Shown here: in pieces, positions 38,501-51,000 of the stretch | How positions within the stretch are numbered: position 1 is the stretch's first letter | Layout of the letters: the number at the start of each line of letters is the position of its first letter | NCBI GenBank assembly: GCA_964035545.1 | Contig: OZ037772.1 | Location: forward strand, 6,073,389 to 6,137,388 | Length of the DNA: 64,000 nt | Reading direction: 5' to 3' | DNA from: Bugula neritina | Taxonomy: Eukaryota; Bryozoa; Gymnolaemata; Cheilostomatida; Bugulidae | Notes under the pieces: model-generated | What the model was told of the DNA's origin: nothing | The model's database searches: none | What the model saw: only the letters and a program-made list of their open reading frames with translations | Position numbers and translations under genes: made by a program

Positions 38501-41500
38501 CTTCTTCTAAGCATCTATAATGTATTAACTACAGTTTGCTTTGAGAAGTGAATTTCTACTTGGTATTTTTTCCTTATCGTTCTGTTGTTTGCCAGTAGTC
38601 TTAATTTAATGGATTTTCCCTTTTCAAAAGTGGTTGTGACAATCAAAACACACCATGCAGCCTGCAACTACACAATCAGTCAGTAATTTCTTCCATTAAA
38701 GTAGCTCTTCTGGTTACTCTTGCTCACCTAAAAGCCTGAGCCTCATTCAAATTGCAATTTTTTAGAGTTGTTAGTTTTTCATGCAGTCTTTCATTTTTTT
38801 TTTGTTAGGCACAAAATTAGTATTCACTAGACCTAATCTTTCATCTGCATGTATGCCTATTGTTTGTTCATTAAAGAAAAACCTCTGCTGAATATTGAAC
38901 TAATAATGAAAATAAATTCCCTAAAGTAAAAGTAGCAGTGTGATTTTGGTATTACAATTAGTTGTTAGCATAGTCAAGTTATTGACAGGAATTTTCAAAT
39001 TGAAATGAATGAATTTCATTGTAAGTCAGCAAGATTTAGTCTAAGTAAACATAGCATTACATCGTGTTTTATTTAGCATTTGCAGAAGGCAACATATATT
39101 TTAAGGATTATTGTAAACTTAAATGTAATTTTAAGTACTTTCCATGTTTGTTATTGTAGATGGTCTTGTTCTTTAGGATGGATGTGACAACTCCTTGTGT
39201 CAAGCTTAACTGATTGACTACTGAATCCCAATCATATGTTTTGCCAAAAAATGTGAAAATGGAGTGCATGTCTACTTTATTTGAGAAAATATTAAAAATA
39301 CTTTTGAAACTTCATCTAGCCAAACAATACAACAGTTTCATTTTATTTAAAAAATATCATTTGCACAAAAATGTATTATGTAATCGAACAATTTCTAGAA
39401 AAAAGTGCTTTCCTCCAGTTTTGCTAATGAACTACATTTTTCATTATATGCTTGTCTTTATAATTTTATGAATTGTTTTTTCTGGTGAGTCAATTAAAGT
39501 CAATTCAACCTAAAAAAGTCTGAATTTCAGACTTAATTTCAAGCTAGAATATTCACATTTTTAGGTCTGCGTTTGCAAACATTGTTGTGTTACTTTACTT
39601 TTTATATTTTTTGAAATAAATATCTTTTTAGCTTGTGCCTATTCATGATTAGAATAGTATAATAATATTTAACTTTTCTTCAGTTTCAATAGATGAAAAT
39701 GTTGATCAGTTGGAGTATTCAGTTTAGCTGAATTTTACTTGCTTCTGCGAAAACAATCTTTTGGAGTTGTCTGCCCTCTCTTTAGGTAATTTTTTGCCCT
39801 ATGGTCAACGCAATAATTATAACTTTTTAAAGATGCTTGTGAACCTAACAATATAGCATAACTATCAAACCACATTATTCAATATCTGCATAAAATTTAG
39901 CCGATAAGCTGCCACCCAATGAGCTTGAAAAGATATTAGAATTCTAGCTCAGTGCTGCCATTAATGTAGATATTTATAATGATATAAAGCCAAAACTCAT
40001 TATTTATAATGATATAAAGCCAAAACTCATTATTGCATGAAATTATCTAACCATTCCTGACAAAGAATCGAGATAATAACTCCAAAGTTGGTCAGTTAAA
40101 ACCACAGCAATAATACTTTAATCGTTATAATTGTCAGGTTTAATTTTATACCAAGCCCCAATAAGTACATATAACTATGACAACACAGCCTAAGCACCTC
40201 CAATGCAAAAAATTTAGTATTGTGGTGCTGCAAACTACTGAGGTGCATTTTTAACATTGCTTATATAAATCTTGGAGTAATTTGGTCTAAAGCTAAAACT
40301 TTAACATAGGCGGTATCGTTTGTACATTTACTGGGCGTACTCGCTCAATTAACCTGTGAATAAAAAAGTTTAAAAAGACATAATACATGTATCTGTGATC
40401 TGGGAAGGGTTAAGTCATAAATTCAAATAAGTAAATTTAAATAATGCCCTAGTAGAATCAGTTACTCAGCTATTTTTAGATGCATGCAGTTTTCAATAGA
40501 AATTTTGGAATTTTATACGGTGAGATAATGAAATAAAGTTGTATATTTTGACATCAATAAAATAAACTGTGACTTTATAAACAAGCCAATCATTAAAAAT
40601 TACATTTCAACTTTATTTCAAAAATTGCCAACAAATTGAAATAATTAGTCTATTAAATCAGTTTGACTCACTATTGGTGTGATTCACATACTGTGTGTAC
40701 ATAAAAAATTGTGTAAAACCAACAGTTTTGAGCCAATTTTTAAAAAAATTGTTTAGTTATCAACATAATTTATGTACACCCATCAAATAATATTAATATT
40801 ATATTTTGGTTCAAGCTGCTGGCACAATTCATGTATCAACTTGGTAACATCTGTCTTTGCAATGTTAGAATGGGGTATATATGTGGTTATTTTGTTAGTG
40901 CATAAAATTTTTGCCTAAGTTTGATGCAAAATACTAAAATTTCAAAACTTTAGGCATCTGGTAATTTGCAATATTAAAGTTAAACATATTCTTAATTGGC
41001 AACATTTTTTCTAAACTTCTCCAAATAACCAGCACATAACCATGAATTTGCGCCATGCACTTATTCGATCCTGAAAACGTGATACCATATTCTGAAACTT
41101 GCTCATAGCTTAAACGTTAGTGTATACAGTGTATAATCTGTATACTGGCTATAAATTATAAGCTAGGTGTACAATGGGTATTTGAACAAAGAAATTATTT
41201 CAATGCACGGTGTACTCGTAAGAAGTTACTTAGGTGCACAAATAAAGCAAATTTTGCATAAAAGGAATAGCTTTTACTGAAAGGATTACATACAACAAGC
41301 CATTATTTCAGGCTATACAGAGCATTGTTGGCTTTTAATGCAAGCTAATAATACACTTTCTTTAATAGCTGGTTGTAGAAAGACTTTCGAACTGCCCTTC
41401 CACAGGGGTTTATTTAAAGATCTGAAAAACATGGAGATTCGCCAAAATACAGGTTAGACCACTAAACATATATTTGGTATCACTTACAAATGTAATAAGT

Positions 41501-44500
41501 TATCAGACGCAACTTAATAGAAAATTATAATAATAATGAAGAATTAATATTATATATACTCAAGTTTATCTTTTAACTAACACTATGATCAGTGAGACTA
41601 TAGCTATAAGTTAAACGTTAATTTATCATCCTAGTACTACTAGTACTACTATAAGAGGTGTAACTTAAAGTTAGACCAGTAGAACTATAGATATATTTAA
41701 TTTCATTGTCTCAGTAGTTTTTAATTTAAAACTAGAAGTCTCGCATTATAATTCTATGTCAAATGTATTGTAACAAGCTGCTGAGGCACGCCTCTTGCGC
41801 CTTATGGTGATCTAGCGTGTGCTAAAGTTGAAGAAGTAAGTAAGTATCTCCCATGTTAAATTTAATTTTAAACTTTTAAACTTTAGAGTTAATAATAATA
41901 TTAAAAATAATAATTGTATTATAGATGATAAATTGAAAATGTTTGTAAACTTATGTCTTAAATAAATGTAATGTCAAGTTATTGCTAATTTAATGTATAT
42001 ATTCCTACATTAATTTTTAAAAGCAACTTATTTGCAAAATTTGTTTTTTAATCAGAAAAAAGTTTGTTTTAATTAAACTTTATAGTCTATGTTAATATCA
42101 ATTATTATTTCATATTTGTAAGTTCACAAATTTTTCTTTTCAGATAATCCTTTTCACTACTTTGGTTATATTGATTACTCTAATATGGAAAAGCAATCTG
42201 ACTCTGAAGTTGGAAAGAAGGATGCTAAGTAAACACTATAAAGTGCTAATTCTATTCATTATGCAAGTATTTTATATGACGTGGAATCAACGTCGCAGAA
42301 ATACAATGCACATGGTGATCATTTTTATCAATTTTATGATTGTACAAGCATCTTGAATCTCTTCCATAAGCAACTATATTTAATTACAGAGTCTTTTCAA
42401 AAGATTGTTGCTTTTTGTTCAATAAAACGTTTGTTGCAGTCTATTAAATGTGTATAATATTTGCAGGCAAACAAGTATGAATTTTCTTCAGGCTATTATC
42501 ACACCTGTGACTACTTGAAGCTAATAAAAAATATCTAGGCTCGGCATCAACTAGAACTGCATAGGCGGATAGATGGGATTTCAGCAATTTCCAAGTATAA
42601 TTTGGCTAAAAAGGTAATTTGTAATAGTACCAATTATGCACATACTGTAAATTTGTGAAATGCACAAGTTCCACCATGTTTGATTAAATGGTGAGCACAA
42701 CTCCCAACGATATTATTCTTGTAATGTTGGTGAAGCTAGGCAAAATGCTTAGATTGCTTGCAATCTATAAATAATCATTATGAATACAGTCTTTTAAGTT
42801 TTAAAGGCAACTATTGAAAAATAGTACTTTGCTTTTTTTCTCGTAGGTTATTGGTTATTGTAAAATAATTTTCGAGTTGATTGAAAACTTTACATGTTTA
42901 AATTGATCATCAAGGCACTTTATTACTGTAATATTTCATTTTTCCATTAAATTACTTGTGCCATTATTAGTTATTACCTATGCCCTTTTAGCCTGTGCCA
43001 GTTTCATTAGACAGAGTGCATGATTACCTATTTTGAATTGAAGTTTCCTACCTTCTTCGCAACATTTGTGCTGGTCATCATTACAGTAAAATTTACAATA
43101 AATTTTGGTTGCCTACTTACTCTTTAAAATCGCCTTAAATAACAACTTTGTTATAGTCTTTGATTTAATCAAATGTTATGTATACTAATTCATTGTTTGA
43201 ACATACATACTAAATAAAGGCAATCTTTCATGCTTTTATCTAGATATGCAGGTTGCACCTTTTCTTTGACAATGCAATTCTGTTTAATTGAACAAAAATC
43301 ATCAAGTTATGGCATAGTGGTTAGTAGATCATACATAAATTAAAAGTTTCGTACCCACTTTATAAAGCTTTATTGGATAAATAACTCCAAATTACTGCTA
43401 ATTTTTTCTAGAATAATTCAGACTATACCTCATCTTGTGTTTATTATAAAACAAGCAGTATGTGCGTGTAGATTATATCCGTTCATGCATGAATGTCACG
43501 ACACAGTGATTAACACATGCAATCAGCATAGTTGTGAACAAATTAATACTTACTAGATAATTTTAGAGAAAAAACTTGAATATGAATTTGGCACAATTTA
43601 TTTAACTCTGTGTGTATAATTGCTATTTATTCTTTAGTTACTGAAATATTAAATTTGCGACTTGGAGCCAAAGTCACTGATAAAATTTAAAGAAGGTTAA
43701 TTAAAACGACAGTATAACCTACATCAAATTGAAATTGTTTAATCATCTCCATAAATTTTATTCCTCAAATTATTCCAAGTTGCTGATTTTTCTCCAAGCA
43801 AGTAGTTTATATAATATAGAAATTTTATAGCTCGAATACTGTACACACGCGTAATTAATGTTTTCATGAACATAGTTATGCATTTTGCACCTAACTCCTT
43901 CAACCTATACCATTATAGCTTTTTTTCCAAAACATTCCTTTTTTGCCAGAAACTAGTTTGTTAAAATATATTTTAATTATTAGTTTAATCTGTGCATATT
44001 TTATTATTTGTAGGCTAAAAATAATAATTTCCCTTGAGCCATTCTCACACCTGTGATTACTTGATAAGAAAATTACCCAGGCTGTGCATCAAGAAGAAGC
44101 AATCTATACCTTGCTTTCATTGAATGATAGGAGTTTAGCTATTTCCATGTACTTGGCTATTTAGGTAAATTTATAGTCATACCAATGAAGTTATCTGTAA
44201 TTTACACACTGTATATGAGGGAATGCACAGGTGCCACTATGTGAACTTATTGATAGGTTGGTGAGCACAACTTTGATTATTTGAAGCTTGTAATGTTTGA
44301 AAGTAGTATTTAACACATCACCTCTTGCCTTATAATATTGACCAAACTTTTCAAAAAGTTTAAAGTTTTAGTTAATAAATAAAAATAAATAAGTTATGCA
44401 CTGATAATATTATTTAAAAAGTTAGGTCATTATATCAATAATTGTTTGAAAAGTGTAATATTTAGCAGTAAGTTATTGGAATTGAACTGGAAGTTGCTTA

Positions 44501-46129
44501 CCCATTTCCCCATTTTCTTGTTGGTCATTTTTATAGTAAAATGTGCATGAATTAGAAGTTGCCCACCTATTTTCACAAGTTTCCAATTATTAGTCATCTT
44601 TATAGAACAGTATGTATGAAGGTGAGGTCACCCACCTATGATCAGACATTATTTTAATAATCATTATAGCAAAATGTAGGTGAAGTTGCCTACCTATGTT
44701 CCAACTGTTTTGTTAGTCATCTTTTTAGTAAAACTAGCATAAAGTCAAGCTTGCACACCCAATTCCAAACACTATTGTTAGTCATTTTTATAGTTAAATG
44801 TACACAAAATTTATACTAAATTGAAGGTACCCACCAATCTCTGAACAATATTTTTTATATTTATAGTGAAATGTAAAATAATTAAAAATACCCACCAATA
44901 TCTGAACAGTCTTGCTTGCCATCTTTATAGTGAAATATACATAAAATTGAGGTTGTCCACCAATTTCTGAACACCCTTATTTGCCATCTGAATAGTGAAA
45001 TGTACATAAAATTGAAGTTGCCTACCCATTTTCCAACTTTCTGTTGGTCACTTTAATAGTGAAATGTACATAAACTTGAAGTTGCCCACCCATTTTCTAA
45101 TTTTATTGCTGGTCATCTATGGCAAAATGTTCATAAACTTGAAGTTGCTCACCCATTTTCCAATGTTCTGTTAGTCATTTTCATAGTAATATGTACATGA
45201 AATTGAAGTTGCCCACCCATTTAAAGTTTTTTGCTAGTCATGTTTATAATGAAATGTAAATACAATTGAAGTTGGCCAGTCAATTACCAACTTTCTTGTT
45301 TGTCATATTATTTTATGGTGAGATGTACATAAACTTGAAGTTGCCCACCCATTTCCTAATTTTATTGTTTGTCATATTTATGGCAAAATGTTCCTAAACT
45401 TGAAGTTGTCCATTCATTTTTCAATGTTCTGTTAGTCATTTTCATAGTAAAATGTACATGAAATTGAAGTTGCCCACCCATTTAACTTTTTTGCTAGTTG
45501 TTTATAGTGAAATGTAATTAATACAATTGAAGTTGGCCAGTCAATTACCAACTTTCCTGTTTGTCATATTATTTTATGGTGAAATGTACATAAAATTGAA
45601 GTTGTCCACGCATTTTCCAACTTTCTTGTTAGTCATTTTTATAATAAAATCTAAGTAAAATTGAAGTTGCCTGCCCATTTTAAGAACTGTCTTGTTTGCG
45701 ATCTTTATAGCAAAACTTACATAAACTTGAAGTTGTCACCTATTTCTGATCACCCTTGTTTGTCATTTTATAGTGAAATGCACATCAGGTCGAAGTTGCC
45801 TACCCATTTAGGAATACATCAAATTTTTTTGTCATCTTTATAGAAAAATAAACAAAAATTTGAATTTGCCCATCCATTTTCACAACATATTCTTAAACAC
45901 GACTTCATTTTACTACAGTTTATATATACATTTACATTGAATGTTTTTTTGTTTTTAGTCAGTATTCTTGTTGCTTTGTAGGTGGTCACCATCTTACTGT
46001 AAAGAGCAGCAAGACTTTGAAGCCTTAAATATATATTTTGAGGAAAAGAATGAGCAGACTGAATTCACAGTCTTCAGAAGCCTATATTCTGTAACATTAA
46101 GCCGGACCTCAATTTTGGATGAAGCTTAA
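35509..46129 (+). CDS. Unrecognised five-exon gene inside the 30-kb insert, 140 residues
   Basis: Candidate exons: 35509-35556, 36036-36103, 41379-41452, 42144-42228, 45982-46129. Each has AG/GT borders, and the phases (0, 2, 1, 2) join without a stop into 140 codons plus TAA, with an AATAAA about 40 bases after the stop. Blocks read KMKTQLTDAISLCLHAVYLK, then FELPFHRGLFKDLKNMEIRQ, NPFHYFGYIDYSNMEKQ and SPSYCKEQQDFEALNIYFEE. No signal peptide or membrane segment is seen. A 5' UTR exon piece may begin at 35453, with a short upstream reading frame at 35479-35505. I do not recognise the protein. The gene sits wholly between the AACGTT arrays, so it would be cargo if the insert is one element. 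Exons may be missing from the 5.3-kb and 3.8-kb introns. Confidence 0.5.
36296..36605. repeat. Polypyrimidine (CT/CCCT) tract
   Basis: About 300 bases of nearly pure C and T (CTCTCTCTCCCACC units) in intron 2 of the unknown five-exon gene. The long open frames on both strands here are artefacts. The tract is triplex-prone. Confidence 0.9.
36606..39968. other. Intron-like sequence without further clear exons
   Basis: At 37651-37730 a stretch after a good acceptor (TTTCTTTTTAG) is open in two frames (for example YYILLMEALLKFLGDDL), but it has no convincing donor and is not needed by the exon phases. A skipped or alternative exon is possible. No repeats of note are seen. Confidence 0.35.
39969..40032. 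repeat. Tandem duplication, about 34-base unit
   Basis: ATTTATAATGATATAAAGCC followed by AAAACTCATT occurs twice back to back without a visible difference, suggesting a recent duplication. Surrounding sequence to 41378 has no gene seen. Confidence 0.8.
42488..42735. repeat. Direct repeat, copy 1 (partner at 44036-44300)
   Basis: A diverged segment of about 250 bases shared with 44036-44300. The common text includes TCACACCTGTGA, ACTTG, TAGCTATTTCCA-like and GGTGAGCACAACT. Both copies are in intron 4 of the unknown gene. Confidence 0.65.
43305..43375 (+). repeat. Weak tRNA-like/SINE remnant
   Basis: TGGCATAGTGGTTAG resembles an A box and GTTTCGTACCC a B box at tRNA-like spacing, but no stems pair well. 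It may be a decayed copy of a tRNA-derived element. Confidence 0.3.
44036..44300. repeat. Direct repeat, copy 2 (partner at 42488-42735)
   Basis: Same order of shared motifs as copy 1, including the ending GGTGAGCACAACT. The two copies are about 1.55 kb apart. Confidence 0.65.
44489..45870. repeat. About 66-bp minisatellite, roughly 20 units
   Basis: The unit begins GAAGTTGCCCACCCATTTTC, continues with AACTTTCTTGTTAGTCATTT and ends in TAGTGAAATGTACATAAAA. Units vary by substitutions and short deletions. An isolated earlier unit is at about 43038-43110. It lies in the last intron of the unknown five-exon gene, ending about 110 bases before the final exon. Confidence 0.9.
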
Positions 46130-46689
46130 TAATTAGAAAGCTAAAATAACTTTAAATCTCCAAAGCGTAAATAAAGCTCATTGCTAATGTTCAGCTTTGG
46201 ATATAAAGGGTTTAGCGTTCTAAAATGATAATTTGTATTATTCCGTTTACTTGCTTATATACAGAAATGTTTTCTTTGTTGACTTTACTAAATAGCTATG
46301 TTTTGAATCAACATTTGTAAATTAGCTTTACTTTTTTGGCTGCTTAAACTTTTTGTGTATTTCTTAAGACCTGTTGCTATCTATAATTTTTGCATTAGCT
46401 CCAATATGAATTTATTTATCTACTTATTTAGCCACACTTTTTATATTTAATTTATTTTAGCTCATTTAAATTGCCAAATAAGTCTTTATATTAGGTTGCA
46501 CATGTTTTTTTAGTAACAATTATTTTTTGTAATTATTGCTCTTTACTTTTAAACAATAAAGTTATCAACACACAACATAAAACTTCCACTTGTATATATT
46601 ATACTGCTATATATATTTTAATATAGCAATGGTTATGTAAACCTTGCCAAATAATTATAATAACCTAAATTTGCAATGCTGCATAGAGT

Positions 46690-47145
46690 TTATACAACAT
46701 TATAATAACATTTATGAAAAGTTGTTTATAGAACGTTTTAGATAAAAAAGCTAAATAACATCTACATTTAAACATCTAGATAACGCTTGCTTTGCAACAT
46801 TATAAAAACGTTGCCGAAGCAATGTTATGGCAACGTTTGTATGACTTGTTTATGAAACGTTGGTAAAATAGTTTGCAGAAAACGTTGTTGCCTAAACGTT
46901 GTGCGAGACAAAGAGATACATTTAAATTTAAACATTTACGCAATGTTGGATCGCAACCTTTCACCAACGTTGTATGAAAAACATCTACACAACGTTATGC
47001 AACGCAACGTTTATGAAAGGTTGGTAAAACGTTCTGTGATAAACGTTTGTTTCAAACGTTGTATATAGTACAAAAATGTGTCGACATTTAAACATTTAAT
47101 AAACGTTTTTTCCAACGTTTATACAACGTCATATCAATGTAAATT
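46690..47145. repeat. Right subterminal array of AACGTT motifs
   Basis: By eye about 14 copies of AACGTT with AACATT and AATGTT variants over 450 bases. Read in reverse from the terminus it resembles the left array (16740-17645) in motif and spacing. Confidence 0.85.
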
Positions 47146-47156
47146 GTTAGTGGGGG

Positions 47157-47188
47157 GGACAAGTCCCGAAACAGCTGTTGTCCACAGA
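47157..47188 (+). ncRNA. 3' half of the split hammerhead ribozyme
   Basis: After the G run: ACAAGTCCC (stem II loop and strand), GAAA core (47168-47171), stem III ACA/TGT, cleavage triplet ending TC at 47181-47182, and stem I strand CACAGA (47183-47188), which pairs with TCTGTG at 16709-16714. It differs at only two positions from the uninterrupted copy over about 39 bases. Confidence 0.75.
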
Positions 47189-47193
47189 TTGAG

Positions 47194-47224
<31 letters not shown>

Positions 47225-47256
47225 AAGAAAAGAGCAATTTAATTAGATGTTATTTT

Positions 47257-47305
47257 ATTGCGCTTTTAATAGTTTCATGCCTCTTCGGCATTCCTCAGGC
47301 ACAAT
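47257..47305 (-). ncRNA. Second hammerhead-like motif (Penelope-type, minimal stem III)
   Basis: On the minus strand: CTGAGGA (fits CUGANGA), a perfect 5-bp stem II ATGCC/GGCAT with loop GAAGA, then GAAAC. Flanking strands ATTGTGC and GCGCAAT can pair over 7 bases with one G-U, as stem I would. The expected NUH cleavage site before the 3' stem I strand is not clear (the sequence there is TTAAAA), so it may be inactive or only a remnant of a Penelope-like element. Confidence 0.5.
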
Positions 47306-47309
47306 ATTG

Positions 47310-48012
47310 GTGGATTTAAATTTTTACATTAAGAAAATCAACATGCTAAACACAACGTAAAACATAGCACAAATAATTATAGCAATGTCTTTGGTGTTAG
47401 CAAATATATAAAAAAACACACAATTTATAGCAAATATAGTTAGGTGGCTATACGCTGTAGGTATTTGGATGTTATTTATTATAGTACATAAAATATAAAA
47501 TGCAGTCTCTAGGTTTTATGGTTGCATTATAAGTAAGAATTTTTTTGAGTGTCAGCAGGTTGATAAGAGTTCGTTTCCCTTGTTTAAAGTACACATGTTA
47601 GGTTTGTATAAAATGAAACATTCCCATATAAATGTTGTAATAATTTATATTGCAAATTGTAATTGCAGAGGTATTTCACAATATTCTCAAATGATTACTT
47701 ATAAATTCCTTGCGGTGATAAATGTATCAATAGACTAAAGTTCTCTGATACTGTACAATCATCAGTCATTAATCATTTAGCTTGACTTGCTAGTATATGC
47801 TTAAAACTACTATCCATAGCTCGCATAATAAAATTGAAAATATTTTTTGCTTCACTGCCTAACAAGTAATTATAGAGGTTCCATACTATTTAACTGCTTC
47901 TCCGCCTATTGGCTTTCACTAGCGTTCAAAGTTAGCATTAGGGTTCTCAGACATTATGCTTTAAACAGAAAGTTAGAAAGAGCCTTTGTGGGCCAGCTAG
48001 TAGTCTGTGCAA
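47310..48012. other. Region upstream of the transporter gene, no gene seen
   Basis: AT-rich sequence that should include the promoter and 5' UTR of the SLC18B1-like gene. No TATA box or other site could be singled out. Confidence 0.4.
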
Positions 48013-51000
48013 ATGACATCTGGGTACTGCAAGCAAGATTCTAGTCAGGAGTTGTCTCCATTGATTGATAACTCTGAGAGAAATTTGAAAGACTCAAACA
48101 AACAGTCACAAAGTCAAGAAAAGTTAGAATTTTGTGGTAAATTGAAAGACTTTGGGCTATTGACTGTGGTTGTGTTACTTCAGGGTGTCGTAGTGTGTTC
48201 AGAGTCTTTTCTCTATCCTTTCTTCCCAGAAGAGGCTTTGAAGAGAGGTTTGACACAGACTCATATTGGAATAGTATTCTCAGCTTATGAATTAGGCAGG
48301 TTTATCACATCTGGCATTGCAGGAAGTCTGGTAGGTAAATTTATTGTATTTTGCTGCAAAGCCTTATCACATTTTTAAAAATTTATACCTATTTTTTCCC
48401 TATCTCTCCCTCATTCTCCCTCTCTCCCCCCCTCTCTCTTTTTCTTTCTTTCTATCTCTCTCATCCCCCTCTCTCTCTTTCTCTCTCTTTCTATCTCTCT
48501 CATCCCCCTCTCTCTCTTTCTCTCTCTTTCTATCTCTCTCACCCCCCTCTCTCTCTTTCTCTCTCTTTCTATCTCTCTCACCCCCCTCTCTCTCTTTCTC
48601 TCTTTTCTTTCTCTCCCTCTCCTTCTATATATATACCTTACCTCTAAAATATATAACAACCCTGACAAATTATTGTATGACACATACAAAGATATGCATT
48701 TAAGCTAAGTAAACTATCCACCTCCATATTGTCTTTAAGTCAATTATCAGATTTAGTAACTGCTTCATCAGTTGCACCATCTTACTAACATAGCAGATTA
48801 GGACTGTTTCATGCACGTACATATTAGTATTTTTTTAGCTTTTAAATAGTTTATATTCATCTGCTACATGATATCACATATATGATTCAGGTCGCAAAGG
48901 CCACCCCAAAAACTATGTTAATAATAGGAGGTGCTGTGTCTAGCGTTTGTAGCTTTCTTCTAGGGTGAGTATAACTTTAGCAAAATTGAAACTCAGTATC
49001 AATTATTTTTGGCAATTATACTAGAATGAAAAACATTTGTGCTTGTTTATTGAAATTAAATATTTTTGCAACTATCATTCTTATCTATTTGAACTGCTTT
49101 GTAGCCAATAAACTGTAGTATATACAGGCATATCTGGTTTACTGATGCGTGTGTATCTACTGAAGAAGCTACTATATAGAGGCTGCATGCAGAGCTCAAC
49201 AATAACTTAGTGTATAGTTACATTGCTATTAAGTATTATATTTATTATACCATGCAGCATAACATGTGAATAAGTCCAGAGCAATCGTGATTTGTCTGGT
49301 TATCGAATAACATCTTATGTGAGTTACATCTCAACAAAGCATTTGTAATCGTCTGTGGCTTTTAAACAGTTGTTGTCTCTTGCCAGGTTGTTTTACTATG
49401 TAGATGACAGGCTGTTCTTTGCTCTGAACGTCATAACAAGACTAATAGCTGGTTGTGGTATGTCTATAGTCGCTGTGTCTGGGTTGAGTCTCTTACTCAC
49501 GGCAACACAATTTCAGACTGGAACAGTTCTGGTAAATTTGACACAGCGTCTAAGTAACACATGTAATTTCTATTAGAAATAAATGTAGCTCAGCCGCTTT
49601 TGTTATTATAAGCTTAGATTACAATTATTATAATAAAAAAGCATTTTATATACGTAACCGTAACCATAGATTCAATTCCCAGTAAAACTAAATATTGGCG
49701 ATGTTATGAATACTATCTAATAATTATTGTTTCTGTGCCCTATGTGAATAATTTCTTTGCCTGATTTAACAAAAACTGGCCTTTCCATCAGGGGTTTCTT
49801 GTCGGGGTTGTGATTATAGAGTTGAGTAATTGAGCTTCTCTGATATATATATATAACAACCTTTCACTTGCAGCAATGATAACAAAAATTAACAACAGTG
49901 GTAAACAAAATCCAATTAGTTTTAATACCTTTTATAGTACCATTTATTAAACGTTCAAAGCAATCTCGCTACCATTAGCCTGTCAAATAGTTGGCATAAA
50001 GTTGAAATTAAAATACGAAGATGATAGGAATTTCCAGGACCGTTTTGATCTGCAAACAAATCTAATGGATATGCCAAGATTTTTTGATTAACTTGACTAG
50101 TGCTTTCAAGATAATTAATTTTAGATTTTGTTAACCAAATAGTGGTGACCTTCACAAGGACACACATCCTATCTTATTCATGATCTGGAAAGTTTAAGTT
50201 TGAAATATAATATAACTTCATACATCAAGTTATTCAAAGTTTGGTGTCGTGATGGCTAGACTAACTAAATTTTGTTAGGAAGTTGTTTTTATCAACACAA
50301 ACACAGGAATTTAAGTAGTTTCAACATTTGCATAAAGTAATCTTTCAAATGTTGACTTAATTTAATATTGATTAAATGCTCATTAAATCTCTCCTGTCTA
50401 TTCTAAGTACGTTACATTTACCTTTTTTAGAACTGTTGTCCTTTTAGTATGATAGTATTAATGTATCGCCAATATATGCAACATAGTACGATAACAAATA
50501 TTAGTTTTCATAAACTGCTACCTTATATTATTATATCAAATATATTCTTTAATGATTAAATGACGCATTATAGGCAGTATGTTTTCAGCATTGAATTATT
50601 TGGTCTTTGTAAGATTTTTGATCGTGATTTATGCTCATTTCCTTCAGTCATGTGTTCTATTTTTATCATGCAGAGCGTGGTGGAAGGAACAATAGGTGGT
50701 GCCTATGTCCTCGGTGCTACGGCTGGAATTGTCTTACAAAGTGTGAGTAAAATTATATACAAAACCTTTACAAGTAAATCTAGTTCAAATTATTCTACAG
50801 TTTGGGCGTTTTCAAAAATTTGATATTAGTTTATTTTGAATAAATTGTTTAAGCTGTAAAACTATGGAGTGCCAAATGGTCAAAAATTTACTTATTATTC
50901 CATCTCATATGCTTATAATAAAGTATTTAGCCATTTTTCTCTGTCATATGCTCACAAACCCTCTCATAGGTCTATAATTTGCTTTCATATCCTTATTATT

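Larger units (their letters stand above)
16725..47156. mobile_element. About 30.4-kb insertion with inverted termini and AACGTT subterminal arrays
   Basis: The left end reads CCCCCAACTAACAA. The right end, reverse-complemented, reads CCCCCACTAACAA. Both are followed by A/T-rich sequence containing AAC(G/A)TT. The outer flanks are the two halves of one hammerhead ribozyme, which an intact copy shows to be contiguous at 16438-16484. Both ends lie in G or C runs, so the exact borders (within about 4 bases) and any target duplication cannot be fixed. The termini do not match any DNA transposon superfamily I can name with confidence, and no recognisable transposase was found inside. The interior carries LINE debris, degenerate coding islands and at least one plausible spliced gene. 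Alternatives are a smaller element enlarged by nested insertions, or a composite of two related elements that moved host DNA. Confidence 0.65.

Noticed and set aside
44489-45870. CRISPR-like array
   Set aside because: The repeats are long, contiguous and degenerate without unique spacers, and the DNA is from an animal. It is a minisatellite.
16725-47156. Polinton/Maverick identity for the 30-kb insert
   Set aside because: No integrase, protein-primed polymerase, packaging ATPase or capsid block was seen, the termini do not start with AG, and it is longer than usual Polintons.
16725-47156. piggyBac identity, because termini start with CCC
   Set aside because: There is no TTAA at either border and no DDD transposase block inside.
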